DNA of 64,000 bases from Apteryx mantelli (GCF_036417845.1 NC_089980.1:112741169-112805168); one strand, 5' to 3'; positions 27,236 to 41,033 are shown, numbered from the stretch's first letter. Program-made: numbers and translations. The notes: a model not told the origin generated them from the letters alone.

Positions 27236-27849
27236 TGCTGGAACCTGTGCTCTGAATTTCACTCATTTCTATGCTAGATCGGTGTGAAAAGGGGCAGTAA
27301 GACAAGCATCTTACTGGAACACAAGGCAAGACAGTCTTACGAGTTACGATACAGGTTTTGTCTTGGCTTGAGTGTCTTATGCCCAAGATTATAAAGTTTT
27401 AAGAACAAGATTCTGCAACCTCAGCACCATTTTTTCAATATACATTGCTGTTCCTTGCCACAGAAAAATAAAACACAACTGAAATAAATGTGTTCCCTCT
27501 CAAAAACATAGATTCCTTGAGGTGAATAAAAAGGATAGAGCTTTGAAGAGTTTATAAATATTCATCAGTCAAAAAAGGCATTTTTTTGAGTCAGAATAGC
27601 ACCCCCCTGCCACTGCAAAGTAATAAAGGCCTCTGAGAAGAGAGGAGTTGAACTTGTAAGAGGAGGAAGAAAAAATCCCTCACAATTCCAAATTTCAGGC
27701 TCCCTAAAAATACACATTACAGCTAAAAATAGCCACAAATCTGGGGTTCTTTAATCCTTCTTTGTCCTCCCAAGAGCTGTAACCATATTTTTATATCATT
27801 AACACATTTATTTTATATTCTAAAACAAACACAGACCTTCCGTTAAGTA

Positions 27850-30475
27850 TTGAGCTCTGCCTAGGGGTGGATGAAAAGTCAGTTGAGAGCTTATGGGTAA
27901 GGATTAAAGGGCAAGCTAACATGTGTAACACTGTTGTGGGTGTTTGCTACAGGTCACCTGATCAGGAAGAGGAAGTCAATGAGGCCTTCTACAGACAGCT
28001 GGAAGTAGTCTCACGATCCCAGACCCTGGTTCTCATGGGGGACTTCAACCACCCCGATATCTGCTGGAAAGACAACACAGCTAGGCACAAACAGTCCCGG
28101 AGGTTCCTGCAGAGCGTTGGTGACAACTTCTTGACACAGGTGGTGGAGGAGCCAACAAGGAGAGGTGTGCTGCTGGACCTCGTACTAACAAACAAAGAAG
28201 GACTGGTGGAAGTTGTGAAGGTTGGGGGCAGCCTTGGCTGCGGTGATCATGAGATCGTGGAGTTCAGGATCCTGCTAGGAGGAAGCAGGGCACTAAGTAG
28301 GATCGCAACCCTGGACTTCAGGAGAGCAAACTTTGGCCTCTTCAGGGACCTACTTGGAGGAATCCCATGGGTTAGGGCCCTAGAAGGAAGGAGTGTTCAA
28401 GAGAGCTGGTTAATATTCAAACATCACTTCCTCCAGGCTCAAGAGCGGTGCATCCCTATGAGTAGGAAGTCAAGAAAGGGAGGCAGGAGACCTGCGTGGA
28501 TGAGCAAGGAGCTCCTGGCAAAACTCAACCAGAAGAAGGAAGCATGCAGAATGTGGAAAGGGGGACAGGCCACTTGGGAGGAATATAGGAACACTGTCAG
28601 AGTATGCAGGGATGCGACGAGGAAGGCTAAGGCCTGTTTGGAATTAAATCTGGCTAGAGACGTCAAGGACAACAGGAAGGGCTTCTTCAAATACATCAGT
28701 AGCAAGAGGAAGACTAGGGAAAATGTGGGCCCTTTGCTGAATGGGGTGGGTGCCCTGGTGACGAAGGATGCAGAGAAGGCAGAGTTACTGAATGCCTTCT
28801 TTGCTTCAGTCTTTACTGCTGAGGCCAGCCCTCAGGAACCCCAGACCCTGGAGGCAAGAGAGAAAGTCCGGAGGAAGGAAGGCTTTCCCTTGGTCAAAGA
28901 GGATCAGGTTAGAGATCGTTTAGGCAAACTTGACACCCACAAATGCATGGGCCCTGATGGGATGCACCCACGAGTGCTGAGGGAGCTGGCAGATGTTATT
29001 GCTAAGCCACTCTCCATCATCTTTGAAAGGTCATGGAGAACAGGAGAGGTGCCTAAAGACTGGAAGAAAGCCAGTGTCACCCCAGTCTTCAAAAAGGGCA
29101 AGAAGGAGGACCCAGGGAACTACAGGCCAGTCAGCCTCACCTCCATCCCTGGAAAGGTGATGGAGCAGCTCATCCTGGAGGCCATCTCTAAGCATGCGGA
29201 GGAAAAGAAGGTGATCAGGAGTAGTCAGCATGGCTTCACCAAGGGGAAATCATGCCTAACTAATCTGATAGCCTTCTATGATGGAATGACTGGCTGGGTA
29301 GATGAGGGGAGAGCAGTGGATGTTGTCTACCTTGACTTCAGCAAGGCTTTTGACACTGTCTCCCATAACATCCTCATAGACAAGCTCAGGAAGTGTGGGC
29401 TGGATGAGTGGACAGTGAGGTGGACTGAGATCTGGCTGAATGGCAGAGCTCAGAGGGTTGTGATCAGCGGTGCAGAGTCTAGTTGGAGGCCTGTAGCTAG
29501 CGGTGTCCCCCAGGGGTCAGTACTGGGTCCAGTCTTGTTCAACTTCTTCATCAATGACTTGGATGAAGGGACAGAGTGCACCCTCAGCAAGTTTGCTGAC
29601 GATACAAAACTGGGAGGAGTGGCTGATACGCCAGAGGGCTGTGCTGCCATTCAGAGGGACCTGGACAGGCTGGAGAGGTGGGCGGAGAGGAACCTCATGA
29701 AGTTCAACAAAGGCAAGTGCAGGGTCCTGCACCTGGGGAGGAATAACCCCATGCACCAGTACAGGTTGGGGGTTGACCTGCTGGAAAGCAGCTCTGCAGA
29801 GAAGGACCTGGGAGTGCTGGTGGACAACAAGTTAAGCATGAGGCAGCAATGTGCCCTTGTGGCCAAGAAGGCCAATGGTATACTAGGGTGCATTAGGAAG
29901 AACATTGCCAGCAGGTGGAGGGAGGTGATCCTCCTCCTCTACTCAGCCCTAGTGAGGCCACATCTGGAGTACTGTGTCCAGTTCTGGGCTCCCCAGTACA
30001 AGAGGGATGTGGCACTACTGGAGCAAGTCCAGCGAAGGGCTACTAAGACAATGAAGGGACTGCAGCATCTCTCCTATGAGGAAAGGCTGAGAGAGCTGGG
30101 CCTGTTCAGCCTGGAGAAGAAAAGACTGAGAGGGGATCTTATCAATGTATACAAATATCTAAAGGGAGGGTGTCAAGAGGATGGAGCCAGACTCTTCTCA
30201 GGGATGCCCAGCAGTAGGACGCGAGGCAGCGGGCACAAACTGAAACACAGGCAGTTCCATCTGAACATGAGAAAAAACTTCTTTACTGTGAGGGTGACTG
30301 AGCACCAGAACAGGTTGCCCAAAGAGGCTGTGGGGTCTCCTTCCTTGGAGATATTCAAAAGTTGTCTGGACACAATCCTGTGCAACGTGCTCTGGGTGAC
30401 CATGCTTGAGCAGGGGGTTTGGACTAAATGATCCAGATGTACCTTCCAACCTCAAGCATTCTGTGATTCTGTGAT
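27850..30475 (+). mobile_element. CR1 LINE, 5'-truncated, with uninterrupted ORF2
   Basis: A 2.6-kb CR1 copy inserted antisense in LRRC1 intron 1. It starts at about GAGCTCTGCCTAGG (27852), within the endonuclease part of ORF2. It ends with a short 3' UTR (CCTTCCAACCTCAAG) and two ATTCTGTG repeats plus AT (30458-30475). Full CR1 elements are about 4.5 kb, so ORF1 and the endonuclease N-terminus are missing. The body shows no frameshift or stop, a sign of youth. No target-site duplication is evident, which is normal for CR1. Confidence 0.96.
27852..30431 (+). CDS. CR1 ORF2 fragment: endonuclease C-terminus plus reverse transcriptase
   Basis: The frame is open from the truncation point to TGA at 30429-30431. 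Numbering from the GTG at 27867 gives 854 residues, and there is no native start codon, so translation from its own promoter is unlikely. The endonuclease tail shows GDFN at 58-61 and the GDH motif at 126-128; its N-terminal catalytic residues are absent. Reverse transcriptase follows: [16 protein letters not shown], then [13 protein letters not shown] with catalytic D490, GVPQGS at 546-551, and FADDTKLGG with D578 and D579, so the RT triad is intact. A conserved C-terminal domain ([19 protein letters not shown]) follows. The usual stop after ILCNVL is changed from TAG to TGG (30393-30395), adding 12 residues ([12 protein letters not shown]). It is a retrotransposon remnant, not a host gene. 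Confidence 0.9.
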   Translation, partial: ELCLGVDEKSVESLWVRIKGQANMCNTVVGVCYRSPDQEEEVNEAFYRQLEVVSRSQTLVLMGDFNHPDICWKDNTARHKQSRRFLQSVGDNFLTQVVEEPTRRGVLLDLVLTNKEGLVEVVKVGGSLGCGDHEIVEFRILLGGSRALSRIATLDFRRANFGLFRDLLGGIPWVRALEGRSVQESWLIFKHHFLQAQERCIPMSRKSRKGGRRPAWMSKELLAKLNQKKEACRMWKGGQATWEEYRNTVRVCRDATRKAKACLELNLARDVKDNRKGFFKYISSKRKTRENVGPLLNGVGALVTKDAEKAELLNAFFASVFTAEASPQEPQTLEAREKVRRKEGFPLVKEDQVRDRLGKLDTHKCMGPDGMHPRVLRELADVIAKPLSIIFERSWRTGEVPKDWKKASVTPVFKKGKKEDPGNYRPVSLTSIPGKVMEQLILEAISKHAEEKKVIRSSQHGFTKGKSCLTNLIAFYDGMTGWVDEGRAVDVVYLDFSKAFDTVSHNILIDKLRKCGLDEWTVRWTEIWLNGRAQRVVISGAESSWRPVASGVPQGSVLGPVLFNFFINDLDEGTECTLSKFADDTKLGGVADTPEGCAAIQRDLDRLERWAERNLMKFNKGKCRVLHLGRNNPMHQYRLGVDLLESSSAEKDLGVLVDNKLSMRQQCALVAKKANGILGCIRKNIASRWREVILLLYSALVRPHLEYCVQFWAPQYKRDVALLEQVQRRATKTMKGLQHLSYEERLRELGLFSLEKKRLRGDLINVYKYLKGGCQEDGARLFSGMPSSRTRGSGHKLKHRQFHLNMRKNFFTVRVTEHQNRLPKEAVGSPSLEIFKSCLDTILCNVLWVTMLEQGVWTK

Positions 30476-31920
30476 ATAATTGCTAATATGATTAAACTAA
30501 GAATCCATCAGAAACTTAAAAAAGCATGTAAAAATACTTTTGTTAAAATTCAGTAGGAGCCCACTCCACAGAAAAGGTCGCAATCTGCCTGCCAACACTA
30601 TCCAAAATAAATACTGGGCAAAAACTGCTGAAAAGGTATCTTACTGCATAGTTTTCCTCTGTCAGTTTTGGCTGCTAAACTATAAGACAGTTCTAAATAT
30701 TGATGTTCTAATACAAATCTTTTCATAAGCAATAGCTGTCCTTGCCAGAGATACTTCACAACAGCAAATGAGAGATAGCAGGAACATGACTGAAAAACAA
30801 AATGGTCATCTAAGAAGCAGGCATCCCTATGAAAGTTTGAGAGTCCTCGCCTCACCCTGCGTCAGTGTTGTATATATTTACTAAATGTGCAACACAGCTG
30901 TGCACAACAAACAAGAAAACAAATCACATAATATTTAAAGACATTACTGTTTCTGTAACAGGCTACTTAAAAGAAAAATTAATTGGGAGCTTTATTTCTA
31001 TTTTGCATAACAATTTTAAATGAATGACACCATTTCCTAGATAAAATCATAAGCTACAGTTATGTGAATGGCACCCCTTTGAACCTCTTGTTTTGTTTTT
31101 CCTTTAAACTACAGAATTAAATCTCTCGTGCACATTTAGTAGATCCTACTCCCATTTCAGTTATTATTCTTTCTTTATCCAAGGCACACTGTTAATGCTC
31201 TCAAAAACTACTGGAGAGTCAAACAACAACTCCTTTTTGCCCAATTTGTTTTACCTCTCAGAAAGACCACAGGGAAGAAGGAGAATTAAGAGTATATGGA
31301 ATAGAGTGCAACAATTGTAAACATATATACCAATATTTGTTATGTTTTAAATACACATTAAGCATTAACATGTTCCTAAGATATCAAAGAGAGGCCAGTT
31401 GCTATTTGAAAAGCTCTGGTAGGAACACAAGTGCAGTATAGCTGTTGTTTAGCTCAGCCTAGGCCAGAGCAGAACATCCACCCAGCATGCTGTAATAGCA
31501 GGTTTCAATTTCAGACCCAACTTGTCTGCAAGTATTTTGACAACACTTCTAATGCTGCTCAGTTTAGCCAGTCTAATTAACAGTGCTTCAATGAGACAAA
31601 TAATTCCATGAGCATCAGCACTAAAGAAGCCTACAGCTTTCTACTTACTGGCAATTTCCAGCCTCCAAATGAAGCTTCTCTGCAATCAAAGAATTTATAA
31701 AGGTTTCTCATATATGATTTTTCTAAGAACACCTGTTGAAATACAACCTCTCTCTTACTGGCAGACTAATCAAGTCTCTCTCCTCTACCCAACAATGTAT
31801 TTTTAAAAACCTTCGTTCTGTCAAAATTGGGTTGATATCAGCCAAAGGAAGGAAAAAGAAGAGATGAGTGAGCAACCCACTGAAAAGCACAGATAGACAA
31901 CGTGATCCCAATTTTCATAC

Positions 31921-31940
31921 TTTTTTTTTTTTTTTTTTTT
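31921..31940. repeat. T20 homopolymer
   Basis: Twenty T in LRRC1 intron 1, an A-run on the transcript strand. Confidence 0.9.
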
Positions 31941-34900
31941 AGAATTTCATTACAACTGGCCCTCTTGATTTTAGAAATAAAAGCTAACAAAATTAAGCCA
32001 AACTAGTTGGATTGATAGAACTCAAGATTTTCTGGCTGGGCAAGTGGCCAAAACAATGCATATTGCTGGCTTTCTTTCAGTGATCCACTTCTTCAGTAAG
32101 AACAGCAATGCACAAGAACCCTGTCCGCATGCTTCGATTAAAAAAAAAAAAAAAAGGCGGGGGAAAATAGATGAAAGCAACAGGCAACTGGAATCAAAAA
32201 CACAGGAGGGCACACGAAGTACCTGCAAATAAAGCTGTTTGAGGAGCGACTTTTCAGAACTAGCGATATGCCAACGTAAAAATACAAACCCATTTTGGCA
32301 TAGTTGGCATAATCAAATGCATAGTGACATGAACGAAATCTTCCCATAAAAAGGTGACTACCAGGAGCAAAGAAAAACAAGATTAGAGACTAAAGAAATC
32401 CACTGCCTGATTTTTAAGATGGACCAGAATAAGTATCAGCGATATGAATGAGAGGGAGAGAAGTAAGAACACTGAAATTAACTGTGCTTTCAGAGTTGTA
32501 TTAACACAGGACAGAAAGATACTATTTTTTTGGTGCAGGTACTTAAGCTCTTGGCGACATGCTTAAAATTACTGAATACCTGCTCTTATGTCAAGATTTC
32601 ATTAGACACCAATAAGGATTTTCAACTTATGCATGCTGTCTCAGCTTTTAAGGATTCCATAGGAAAATTTAGTGTTATATTCAAACAGTAATAAGTAAGT
32701 TTCAAGACACAGTTCACTACCTAGTCCTGATTCTTAAACATCACCTCTAATTATTTCACTCTGGAGTGAAATAATTTTTCCAAACCTCTAACTGACAAGT
32801 TATAAAGGTTTTCCATATTTCAGAATTAAAAAGTGACACACAGTAATTTAAGTTTAGTTTAACTCTTATTTTCATTCCTGCTTCAAATGTTATTGAGGCT
32901 TCATTTTCTTCTCCTACGTCATAAACAAAATAAATGGGAAAGCCTTCACTTTATTTGTTCATTTCCATTTACCTGTTACCTGACTTCTTTCAGTACCTGG
33001 ATAATTGAAGACACTAAATCAGTCTCTCCCCCACCCTTTTAGACTGCCTCAGGAAGACTTCAGAAAAAGTCACAAGTCTTTTCTGAGGCAAACACAAGCA
33101 GAAGCTACAACTTGTTTTTGGTAATCAGCCCAACAAAAGAGCTAAAAAGATAATGCATTAAATAACTTTACAACACAGCAGACACAACACTCTCCACCTC
33201 TCCAGCAAAGTCCCTAGTCACTAGACTACAAAATGATTTGCTCTGGGCCCCCAAAAGATTGCTTCTTTGTCTGCGCAGTTGCACAGCATCAGCAAGATGA
33301 GAGGGGAAACCCAGCCGTGCAGGCTGACATGCAGGACACTGGGAGGAGGATGAGGTTTAAATCTCATAAGGCAGAAAAAGCACTGCATTCTGCTGTTCTG
33401 CCTCCTGGAGAAGTGTTTAATAACGATGTTCATACAAACACATTCCCCAAGTTTATGAGAACAGAAAATGCGAAGAGGGAAGGGCAAACATTTCCTCATT
33501 TCTCATCCCCCCCCCTTTTTTTTTTTTAAAGGAGTAGGGGAAAGTCATCTACAGTCCACTCTTGGAAAGAATATCCACAGGAGAGACTGAACACGAGGGA
33601 TTCCAAGAGGAGAGACATTTAAATGCCATATTGGCCACTGATCCTGGTGGGATTTCAGACATTTCTACTACTCTTAAGTCAGCCACCAAACTTAACAGTC
33701 TGGAGTTATCCAGCAGCAGCCTACCAGAACCACAGTCATTTTTACACTCAGAGCGAGTTATAACAGAGTTATAACAGAGTTTGCCTTCCACTTAGGCAGT
33801 AAGGCACAAAGAAACAAGAGCTGCAAATAACATTTAAGCAAAAATTCCTGTCTGGGATGTAATGCTCTGTGTCGCTGTCTTCGAATCCATCCCAGGGCTT
33901 CTGGTTAGTAACATGAGCAGGAGCACTGAGGGAAGCAGACACCAAGAGCACAGAGAGCAGACTCCTTCCTCTTGAAGCATATGCTAGCCAGTTAATGAAA
34001 TACTTACAAAGCTGCATCTTACTGTGGATTTATGAAGTGTGAAATGAGCTTCAGGCAGACTCCAGTGAAGTCTAGTTTGGGCTCTACGAGCTTGGCATCA
34101 AACGGAAAGCATCCTATCAATATTGGGATCCCCCAAGTCACTCCACCTGCTTTCAACCGTGAGCAGGCACGGCTCATGAGAGGAATAGGGTTTCACAAAC
34201 ACTGATCCCTTGTATTCCTTCAGTTCAATCATTTTTTTATATATAAAGTACTAAGCAAGATACCTAAAAGATTTCTGAGGGCAGGGACTATTTAACTGAC
34301 CCTGCAGTACACAGGGTCATAATGTAGTTGATGCCTCTAGACCCTAGTTTTACTAGAAGCAGTTAATGGCTTTCCTTTCAAGCAGTGAGGCTCACTTCAG
34401 CAGCAGGTACCATACAGCAGTATTCAGAAGTCTGTCAGCTTCTTATACGGCAAGCCAGCAAGATACAATTGCTCCACACACCAGTTCTGCAATTTCTGTA
34501 TTCAAGTGTTTCATGGCAAAATCAGAACCCATTACAGATTTCTGGCACGGTGAAAGATAGTTTCACATGCCCAAATCACATTTGTAGAATAGGTTGAAAC
34601 TGTACTTTGATCCTGATCCTGTTGTCAGGTTTGACATCACGAACAGCAATGGAAGATAGCACCAGGGCAGACATTCAACAGAGAACAGTCAAGCACAAAC
34701 CTATATGAAACATTAATGAAATGACTAAATTTCAGGACAACAGAAAGGATTAATGAAAGATCACAGTACATGATGCAAATCCTGTGGGCATGTAACCTAA
34801 ATGACATATCTGACAAAGAAAGAGAACCAGCCTTTGCACCTGCTCTCTCCCCCACCAGTGGATGCTTTAAAGCTTGATATGAAGGATCAGCTAGGCAGAA

Positions 34901-36550
34901 GGGAAGCAGGGGGAAAAGGGTCTACATGAGACAGCAAAGATTATAATTGATGCTTCACAGAAGCTGGTATTCAACATCCACCTGCTTTGTTTCTGGCCCC
35001 TATTTTCAAAGCACCTGCCATTTTCTGAACTACAATTCAACCAGTTGAATAGGCCAATTCCAGGTCCAGCTCCAGGCTGTTTTGCCATTCCTTTTTAAAA
35101 ACAAACAAGGGACTATCCGCACTTAAAAAAAAAAATATTGCAGCACTGACTCACAATGCTGCTCTGCCGAGCAACACATTGAACAGGTTGCCTCATGCTG
35201 TTTTCTGGTAGGGAAGGATTTACTTTTATGTCAATTAATCAGAGGGAATAAAGGTTAAAAGAGCATCTGATGCCATGGTCACCAGAGCATAGCAGAGGGA
35301 GGGAAAAACTCTACCTTTAAGACAGGCCAGAAAGCATGTGCAAATTCATTGCAGTTAAATGCATTTGCTGTTTGGAGAAGGAAAATATTTTCTCACCAAT
35401 AAGCGCATAGCATGCATTTTTCTAGTACACAAGATAAGGTTGTTGGCAAAAGGTAACTTTTTTTTAGACCAACTGATATAACTGGGAAAAAAAACCTCCA
35501 TGTATACTATAAACATTTATTTTAGAGCTACAGATGTGTAATCTCTGCCCCTGAACCTTGTCTTATCTGTGTCTGTACATCATGCAGAGGAGGGGATGCT
35601 ATCATTCTACTAGAACAATACCTCCCTCACAGAAAAAAAAAAGTGAAAGAGACATAACCACCTTATTACCTTCTTCCTAAATGAGTAAATCTCAGCTGTT
35701 ACTAAGCAGGATGATACGACTACAAAAATCAGTGTTAGAAAATATATTGGACTAAGCAGACTTCAAAGGAATGTGCCAAAATCTTCTGAACAGCCTCACG
35801 GCCATTGACAGGGAAGTTATATTCTGTAGAGGACAACAGAGTAAGTTCTTCCCCTGCCCCAGTCAGTTTGTGGTCTTCCAAATCTGACATCAAAAGGCAT
35901 AGTATTTTCTTCAAGTCTTAGGCAGTATCAGAGAAAAATCTGAAAGCTAGCAGATAAACTAAGAGATATTTATCTAATAAAGAGCTTATCTTCTCTGGAG
36001 CCTTCAGCACAGTGTTCTATATTTAGAGGGATGTTATTATAATGATCCAATGCTACTTCTCAATAAAACATCATTTGTTTTAATAATTGTCAGTTCAAGC
36101 ATACATTACAGACTTGTAATAATTGCTTATGTTCACAAATGGTTTTACAAGAGATAAGTATTCTGAAGACACTGAAAAGTTGCAGATTTTTTAAAAAGTT
36201 AGTATTTTACATAATATTTGTAGTACTGAAAGCATTACTTAATCAAACTTTCAGTAAAATTACCTTCTGTCTACATAGTCTTAGTACGTACCATACTGTC
36301 TACATGGACTTCAGTTTCACACAGTTACATAATTAACTTTATGATATTAACTAGAAATACAAGCTTGTTCAACTCTTGCGGTGAGAATTTCTTCAAGCAT
36401 TTACAACAAGATGTGCAAAAACACCATGACAGTACCAGTAAAAATTAAACTTCTGTAGGTGCACAAAAGGTAAAAAACATGACTTAATTCTATTTGTACC
36501 ATTAAAGACAGCAAATGCTGAAGACATGTGAAACCCTCCAAATGCTCTCT

Positions 36551-38586
36551 ATAGAAGGATGGAATAGTTGGGGCTGGAAGGGACCTCTGGAGGTCACCTA
36601 GTCCAACCCCCCTGCTCAAGCAGGGACACCTAGAGCACGTTGCACAGGACCCTGTCCAGATGACTCCTGAATATCTCCAAGGATGGAAACTCCACAGCTT
36701 CTCTGGGCAACCTCTTCCAGTGCTCCATTACCTTCACAGTAAAGAAGTTTTTCCTTATGTTCAGACAGAACTTCCTGTGTTTCAGTTTGTGCCTGTTGTC
36801 TCTCATCCTATCACTGGGCACCACTGAAGAGAGTCTGTCTCTGTCCTCTGTACATCCTCCCCTTAGGTATTTATGAACATTGATAAGATCACCCCTAAGC
36901 CTTCTCTTCTCCAGGCTGGACAGTCCCAGATCTCTCAGCCTTGCCTCGTATGAGAGATGCTCCAGTCCCTTCGTCATTTTCACAGCCCTTCACTGGACTC
37001 ACTCCAGTTAAGTCCATGTCTCTCCTGTACTGGGGAGTACAGAACTGGACACAACACTCCAGGTGTGGCCTCGCCAGTGCTCAGTAGAGGGGAAGAATCA
37101 CCTCCCTCGATCTGCTGACAACACTCCTCCTAATGCAGCTCAGGATACTATTGGCCTTCTTTGCCACAAAGGCATGCTGCTGCCTTATGGTCAACATGTT
37201 GTCCACCAGAAATCCTAGATACTTTTCTGCAAAGCTGCTTTCCAAAGGCTGCTGGTTGGCCCCCAGCCTGTACTGCTGCATGGGGTTACTCTTCCCCAGG
37301 GGATGGACTTTGCACTTCCCTTTGTCGAATTTTATGAACTTCCTCTCTGCTCATTTCTCCAGTCTGTCTAGGTCCCTCTGAATGGCAACGATCTAGTGTA
37401 CCAGCCACTCCTCCCAGTTTTGTATCATCTGCAAACTTGCCGAGGGTGCATTCAGTCCCATCATCCAGGTCATTAATGAAGATGCTAAATAGATTTGGCA
37501 CTGGTATTGACCCCTGGGGTGCTCCACTAGTGACTAGCCTCTAGCTGGATTTCGTGCCACTGATCACAACCTTCTGAGCCCTGCAATTCAGTCAGTTTTC
37601 AGTCCACCTCACTGTCCACTTACCTAGCCCACACTTGTCTGTCCAAGAAGATGTGATGGGAGACAGTGTGAAAAGTATTACTAAAGTGGAGATAAACAAT
37701 ATCTACTGCACTCCCCTCATCCACCAAGCCAGTCATCTCATCAGAGAAGGCAGGTTGGTTAAGCACAATTTCTGCTTTGTAAATCCACGCTCACTACTCC
37801 TAGTAACCTTCTTGTTCTCATATGTTTAGAAATGGTACACAGGATTATTTGCTCCATCGCATTCCAAGGCATCAGTGCGAAGCTGACTGACCTGTAGTTC
37901 CCTGGGTTCTCCTCCTTGCCCTTTCTGAATACTGGAGTGACATTTGTTTTCTTCCCATCCTCATGAGCCTCCCCCAATTGCCATGATCTTACAAAGATTA
38001 TCGAGAGTGGCCTCACGATGACATCAACCAGCTCCCTCAGTGCTCTTGGGTGCATCCTTTCAGGTCCCATGAACCTCTGTACATCCAGTTTGTTTCAGTG
38101 TTCCCTAATCTGATCCTCCTCCACCAAGAGTAAGTCTTCCTCGCTCCAGCCTATCCTTGTCTGCTCCTCAGTCACCCGTGTCATCAGCACACTCCAGAAA
38201 CCTCCTTTTTGTTTGTGCCCTGTTGTATTGTCCATCCAGCAAATATCGGGGTGGCTGAAGTCCCTCACAAGAACCAGGACCTGTGAAGGTGAGGCTTCTT
38301 CCATTTGTCTGAAGGCCTCATCTACTTCTTCTTCTTGATCATGCAGTGATCCACTAAAATCTCCATTAAATGTCACCCATGCCGGTCCGCCCACTAATTC
38401 CAGCCCATGAGCTCTCAGCCTCTGCAGGCAGAGCTCCATGCATTCCAGCTGCTCTCTCACATAAAGGGCAATTCCCCTTCCTCACCTTCCTGGCCCATCC
38501 TTCCTAAAGAGCCTGTACCCATCCATTACAGCACTCCAGTAATGGGACCTATCCCACCATGTCTCTGTGATCCCAATGAGCTCTAA
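36551..38586 (-). mobile_element. Old CR1 LINE copy with internal deletion
   Basis: On the minus strand, traces of the endonuclease (LIGITETWWDRSH, then VMDGYRLFRKDGPGR near 38500-38600) lead into GSLHDQEEEVDEAF and DFSHPDICW, then RT blocks and the C-terminal domain (38070 down to 36630), ending in the CR1 3' UTR at about 36551. The frame is interrupted many times. At about 38140-38155 the text jumps from the endonuclease (VTEEQTR) to the start of RT (VEEDQIREH). The 27.9-kb copy has roughly 730 bp between these points, so this copy carries an internal deletion. The ORF2 TAG stop is present at 36630-36632. Divergence from the other copies marks it as the oldest of the long ones. Confidence 0.92.
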
Positions 38587-39623
38587 ATTTATAAAAGGAA
38601 ATAAAATTTCTAGAAGTTTACATCTTAAGAAGGGAAAGTTACAATTCACAAGCATAAATTTGAGAGGTATTATATCATTTCTTTCCACAGGAGATTACTG
38701 GACATAGACCAGATGAGTATCTTTCAGGCTTATGTTCCTTCATGACAGAAACTATAACAGAACAGTCAATTTTTATCTAAATTACTAAGAAAAGAGGTGT
38801 GATATGGGAAGAACAGGGAGACTTTTTCTTAAGGAGCTTTCACAAGATTTCGGTTCTGATAACTGCACCTTTGATCTCAACACTGCACATAAAGAGATAC
38901 AGATTCTGCTTAAGTCGAACAGTACGCAGCAGCATACCACTGGCCTCTTCAACAGAAACCGGGACACAAGAGGTGGCCAGTGCTTAACCAGGTCTCTTGG
39001 GGAAGTGGTCTCACATCCACCAAGAAACTCAAAAGAGAAACGTTAGCATATAACACCAAGAAGGAAAATTAAAGATGACAGATATGATTAAGCTCAAATA
39101 GAAAAGTGAAATGATTCAAAGTTACATCAGATTAAGTGTACAAATGCTGCATGGAAATAATTGCCAAAAGAAGAAAAAGTTCAGCAGACTCTTAAGCTAA
39201 ACTAAGTGCATAAACAAAATTTTGCATTATTTTTTGCCATTTGGAGTTTTTACATAAACAAAGCCTGCTCCAAATCTCTCACAGGAAAGTGGCCTTCATC
39301 CTCTGACTAAAACAAATGAATAGCAGCAAAACAGCAGCAAGACAAGAGTAATAAACTATTTCCACTCCTCACCAATGCAGAGAATGCTAATTATCTAATA
39401 TAAAAGCTGAAATATAATACTGCATTCAAAGATTGATAAGAAATTTCCATTTTCTACAAAAAAAAAAAAAAAGGTCAATGCAGAGATACCATTTTCTACT
39501 GCAAATCCATGGAGAGAGAAATTAAGCCGACAGGATGTAGTGGCCCTTAAATTATCGTGTACAGGAGTAGAAGACTACATTTAATTGACTAGAGACTGAT
39601 CTATAGATTTGAAAGCATCTCAC

Positions 39624-39640
39624 TTTTTTTTTTTTTTTTT
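39624..39640. repeat. T17 homopolymer
   Basis: A T-run in LRRC1 intron 1. Confidence 0.85.
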
Positions 39641-41010
39641 AATTTGACACATTTCACTAGAGAAGCTATTGAAATACATCATGCAGAACGTGTTGCTTTC
39701 TTCTGTCAAAGCAATTTTCTAGAAAGCCTACTCTTCAGTAAGGTATAGTTTTTGACCTGTAACAAATTATACACTACACACTACAGCTCGAGTTGAAAAA
39801 GCTTTCAAGTCTTCACTCATTCCTATCAGGAAAATAAAAAACGGTACAGGTTTAGAAAAAGCACAAACTATATTTTTAAGTCAGTCTCTGTGCACACTGT
39901 TGTGAACATGTACTGTGTATACACCAAATATTCAACGGAAAGCAATTAGGTTATTTCACATCCAACAGAGGAGGAGAAATTTTTTAAACAAGTTAAGAGT
40001 CACACTCTACAACTGGCCCTATACAAGTCCTTCCTTTTGAGACTGAAGAGTTCTGCCCTTTGATTTGTCTTGTAAAGCAAAAGTGGCAAAAACCACACTG
40101 ACAGCTAGAGATTGCTGTTCTGTGGGAAAACAGCCACATCTGCCAAGAGAGGAGATAGAGAGCTCAATATTGTGGAAAACCACCAGAAGCTTTACAGTAT
40201 TGCCTGCTTCTGTAGTACATCCCACCACACTGGCTCATCCTGTAGGAAGGGTAAGAGGAGAAGATGGAATCTGCGAGGCAGCAGAAAGGAAGGGGAAAGA
40301 GCAGAGTGCAAAGGAAAAAGATCTGTGAGGGCAGTCAAGAATCTGTCACAGAAGGAACAAGAGAGAAAACAAAGAATCAAAAATACAAGGCACAACAAGT
40401 TTTTTAGGTTGGAGGAAGTGAGCAAGGTCCTGGGACATCAAGGATGGGGGAGGAGGGGAAAACACGTATGTGGAGGGCAAGGAGTCCGAGATGCTAGTGG
40501 TGAATGCAAAGAAAGACCCCTGACAGTATAAGTGCAAACTTCTATTAAGATTCTCTGTCACTTAATTGGGGAGGGAGGGAAGAAAAGATCTGGGGAGTAG
40601 GGCAGAGTGGTTAGGGAGACTTGAGAGAAGAATCAGAGTACTGAAACGGGAAACCAAAATGAACCCTGTGTGGTAGCAAATGGATATTAAAAAAAAAAAA
40701 AAAGTAAGCTACTGTTCAAAGAAAAATGAGTAACCTGTATTCCCGAGAGGCTGAAAGGTATAGATTAGGAAAAAAAATATTTGCAGGGAAAAGGGGGTCA
40801 GAGAAACTGAGTTAGCCCATTCTTTTCTCTGTTCATGTGTGTGTTAAGGCACAAGAGAGCAAGACGAGTGGAGCAGCTGAAGTAACGAGTAGCAGAGGCA
40901 CCTCTTTCTCTGCTTCTTGGCCATTTCTTTTCAAATGTTTTCTTTTCTTTACCCCACTCCCCCTTAGAAACAGGTGAAGAATTCATAGCATGCATTTTGG
41001 TCACCCAACA

Positions 41011-41033
41011 CAACAACAACAACAACAAAAAAA
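41011..41033. repeat. (AAC)n microsatellite
   Basis: About five CAA/AAC units followed by an A-run, in LRRC1 intron 1. Confidence 0.8.

Noticed and set aside
29450-29650. Antisense 66-residue frame that recurs in three CR1 copies (also 42160-42360 and 61970-62170)
   Set aside because: It recurs only because the sense RT sequence is shared, and it has no independent support.
34386-34430. Possible U6 snRNA pseudogene (CTCACTTCAGCAGCA)
   Set aside because: Only about 15-20 bases resemble the start of U6; the following sequence does not match.
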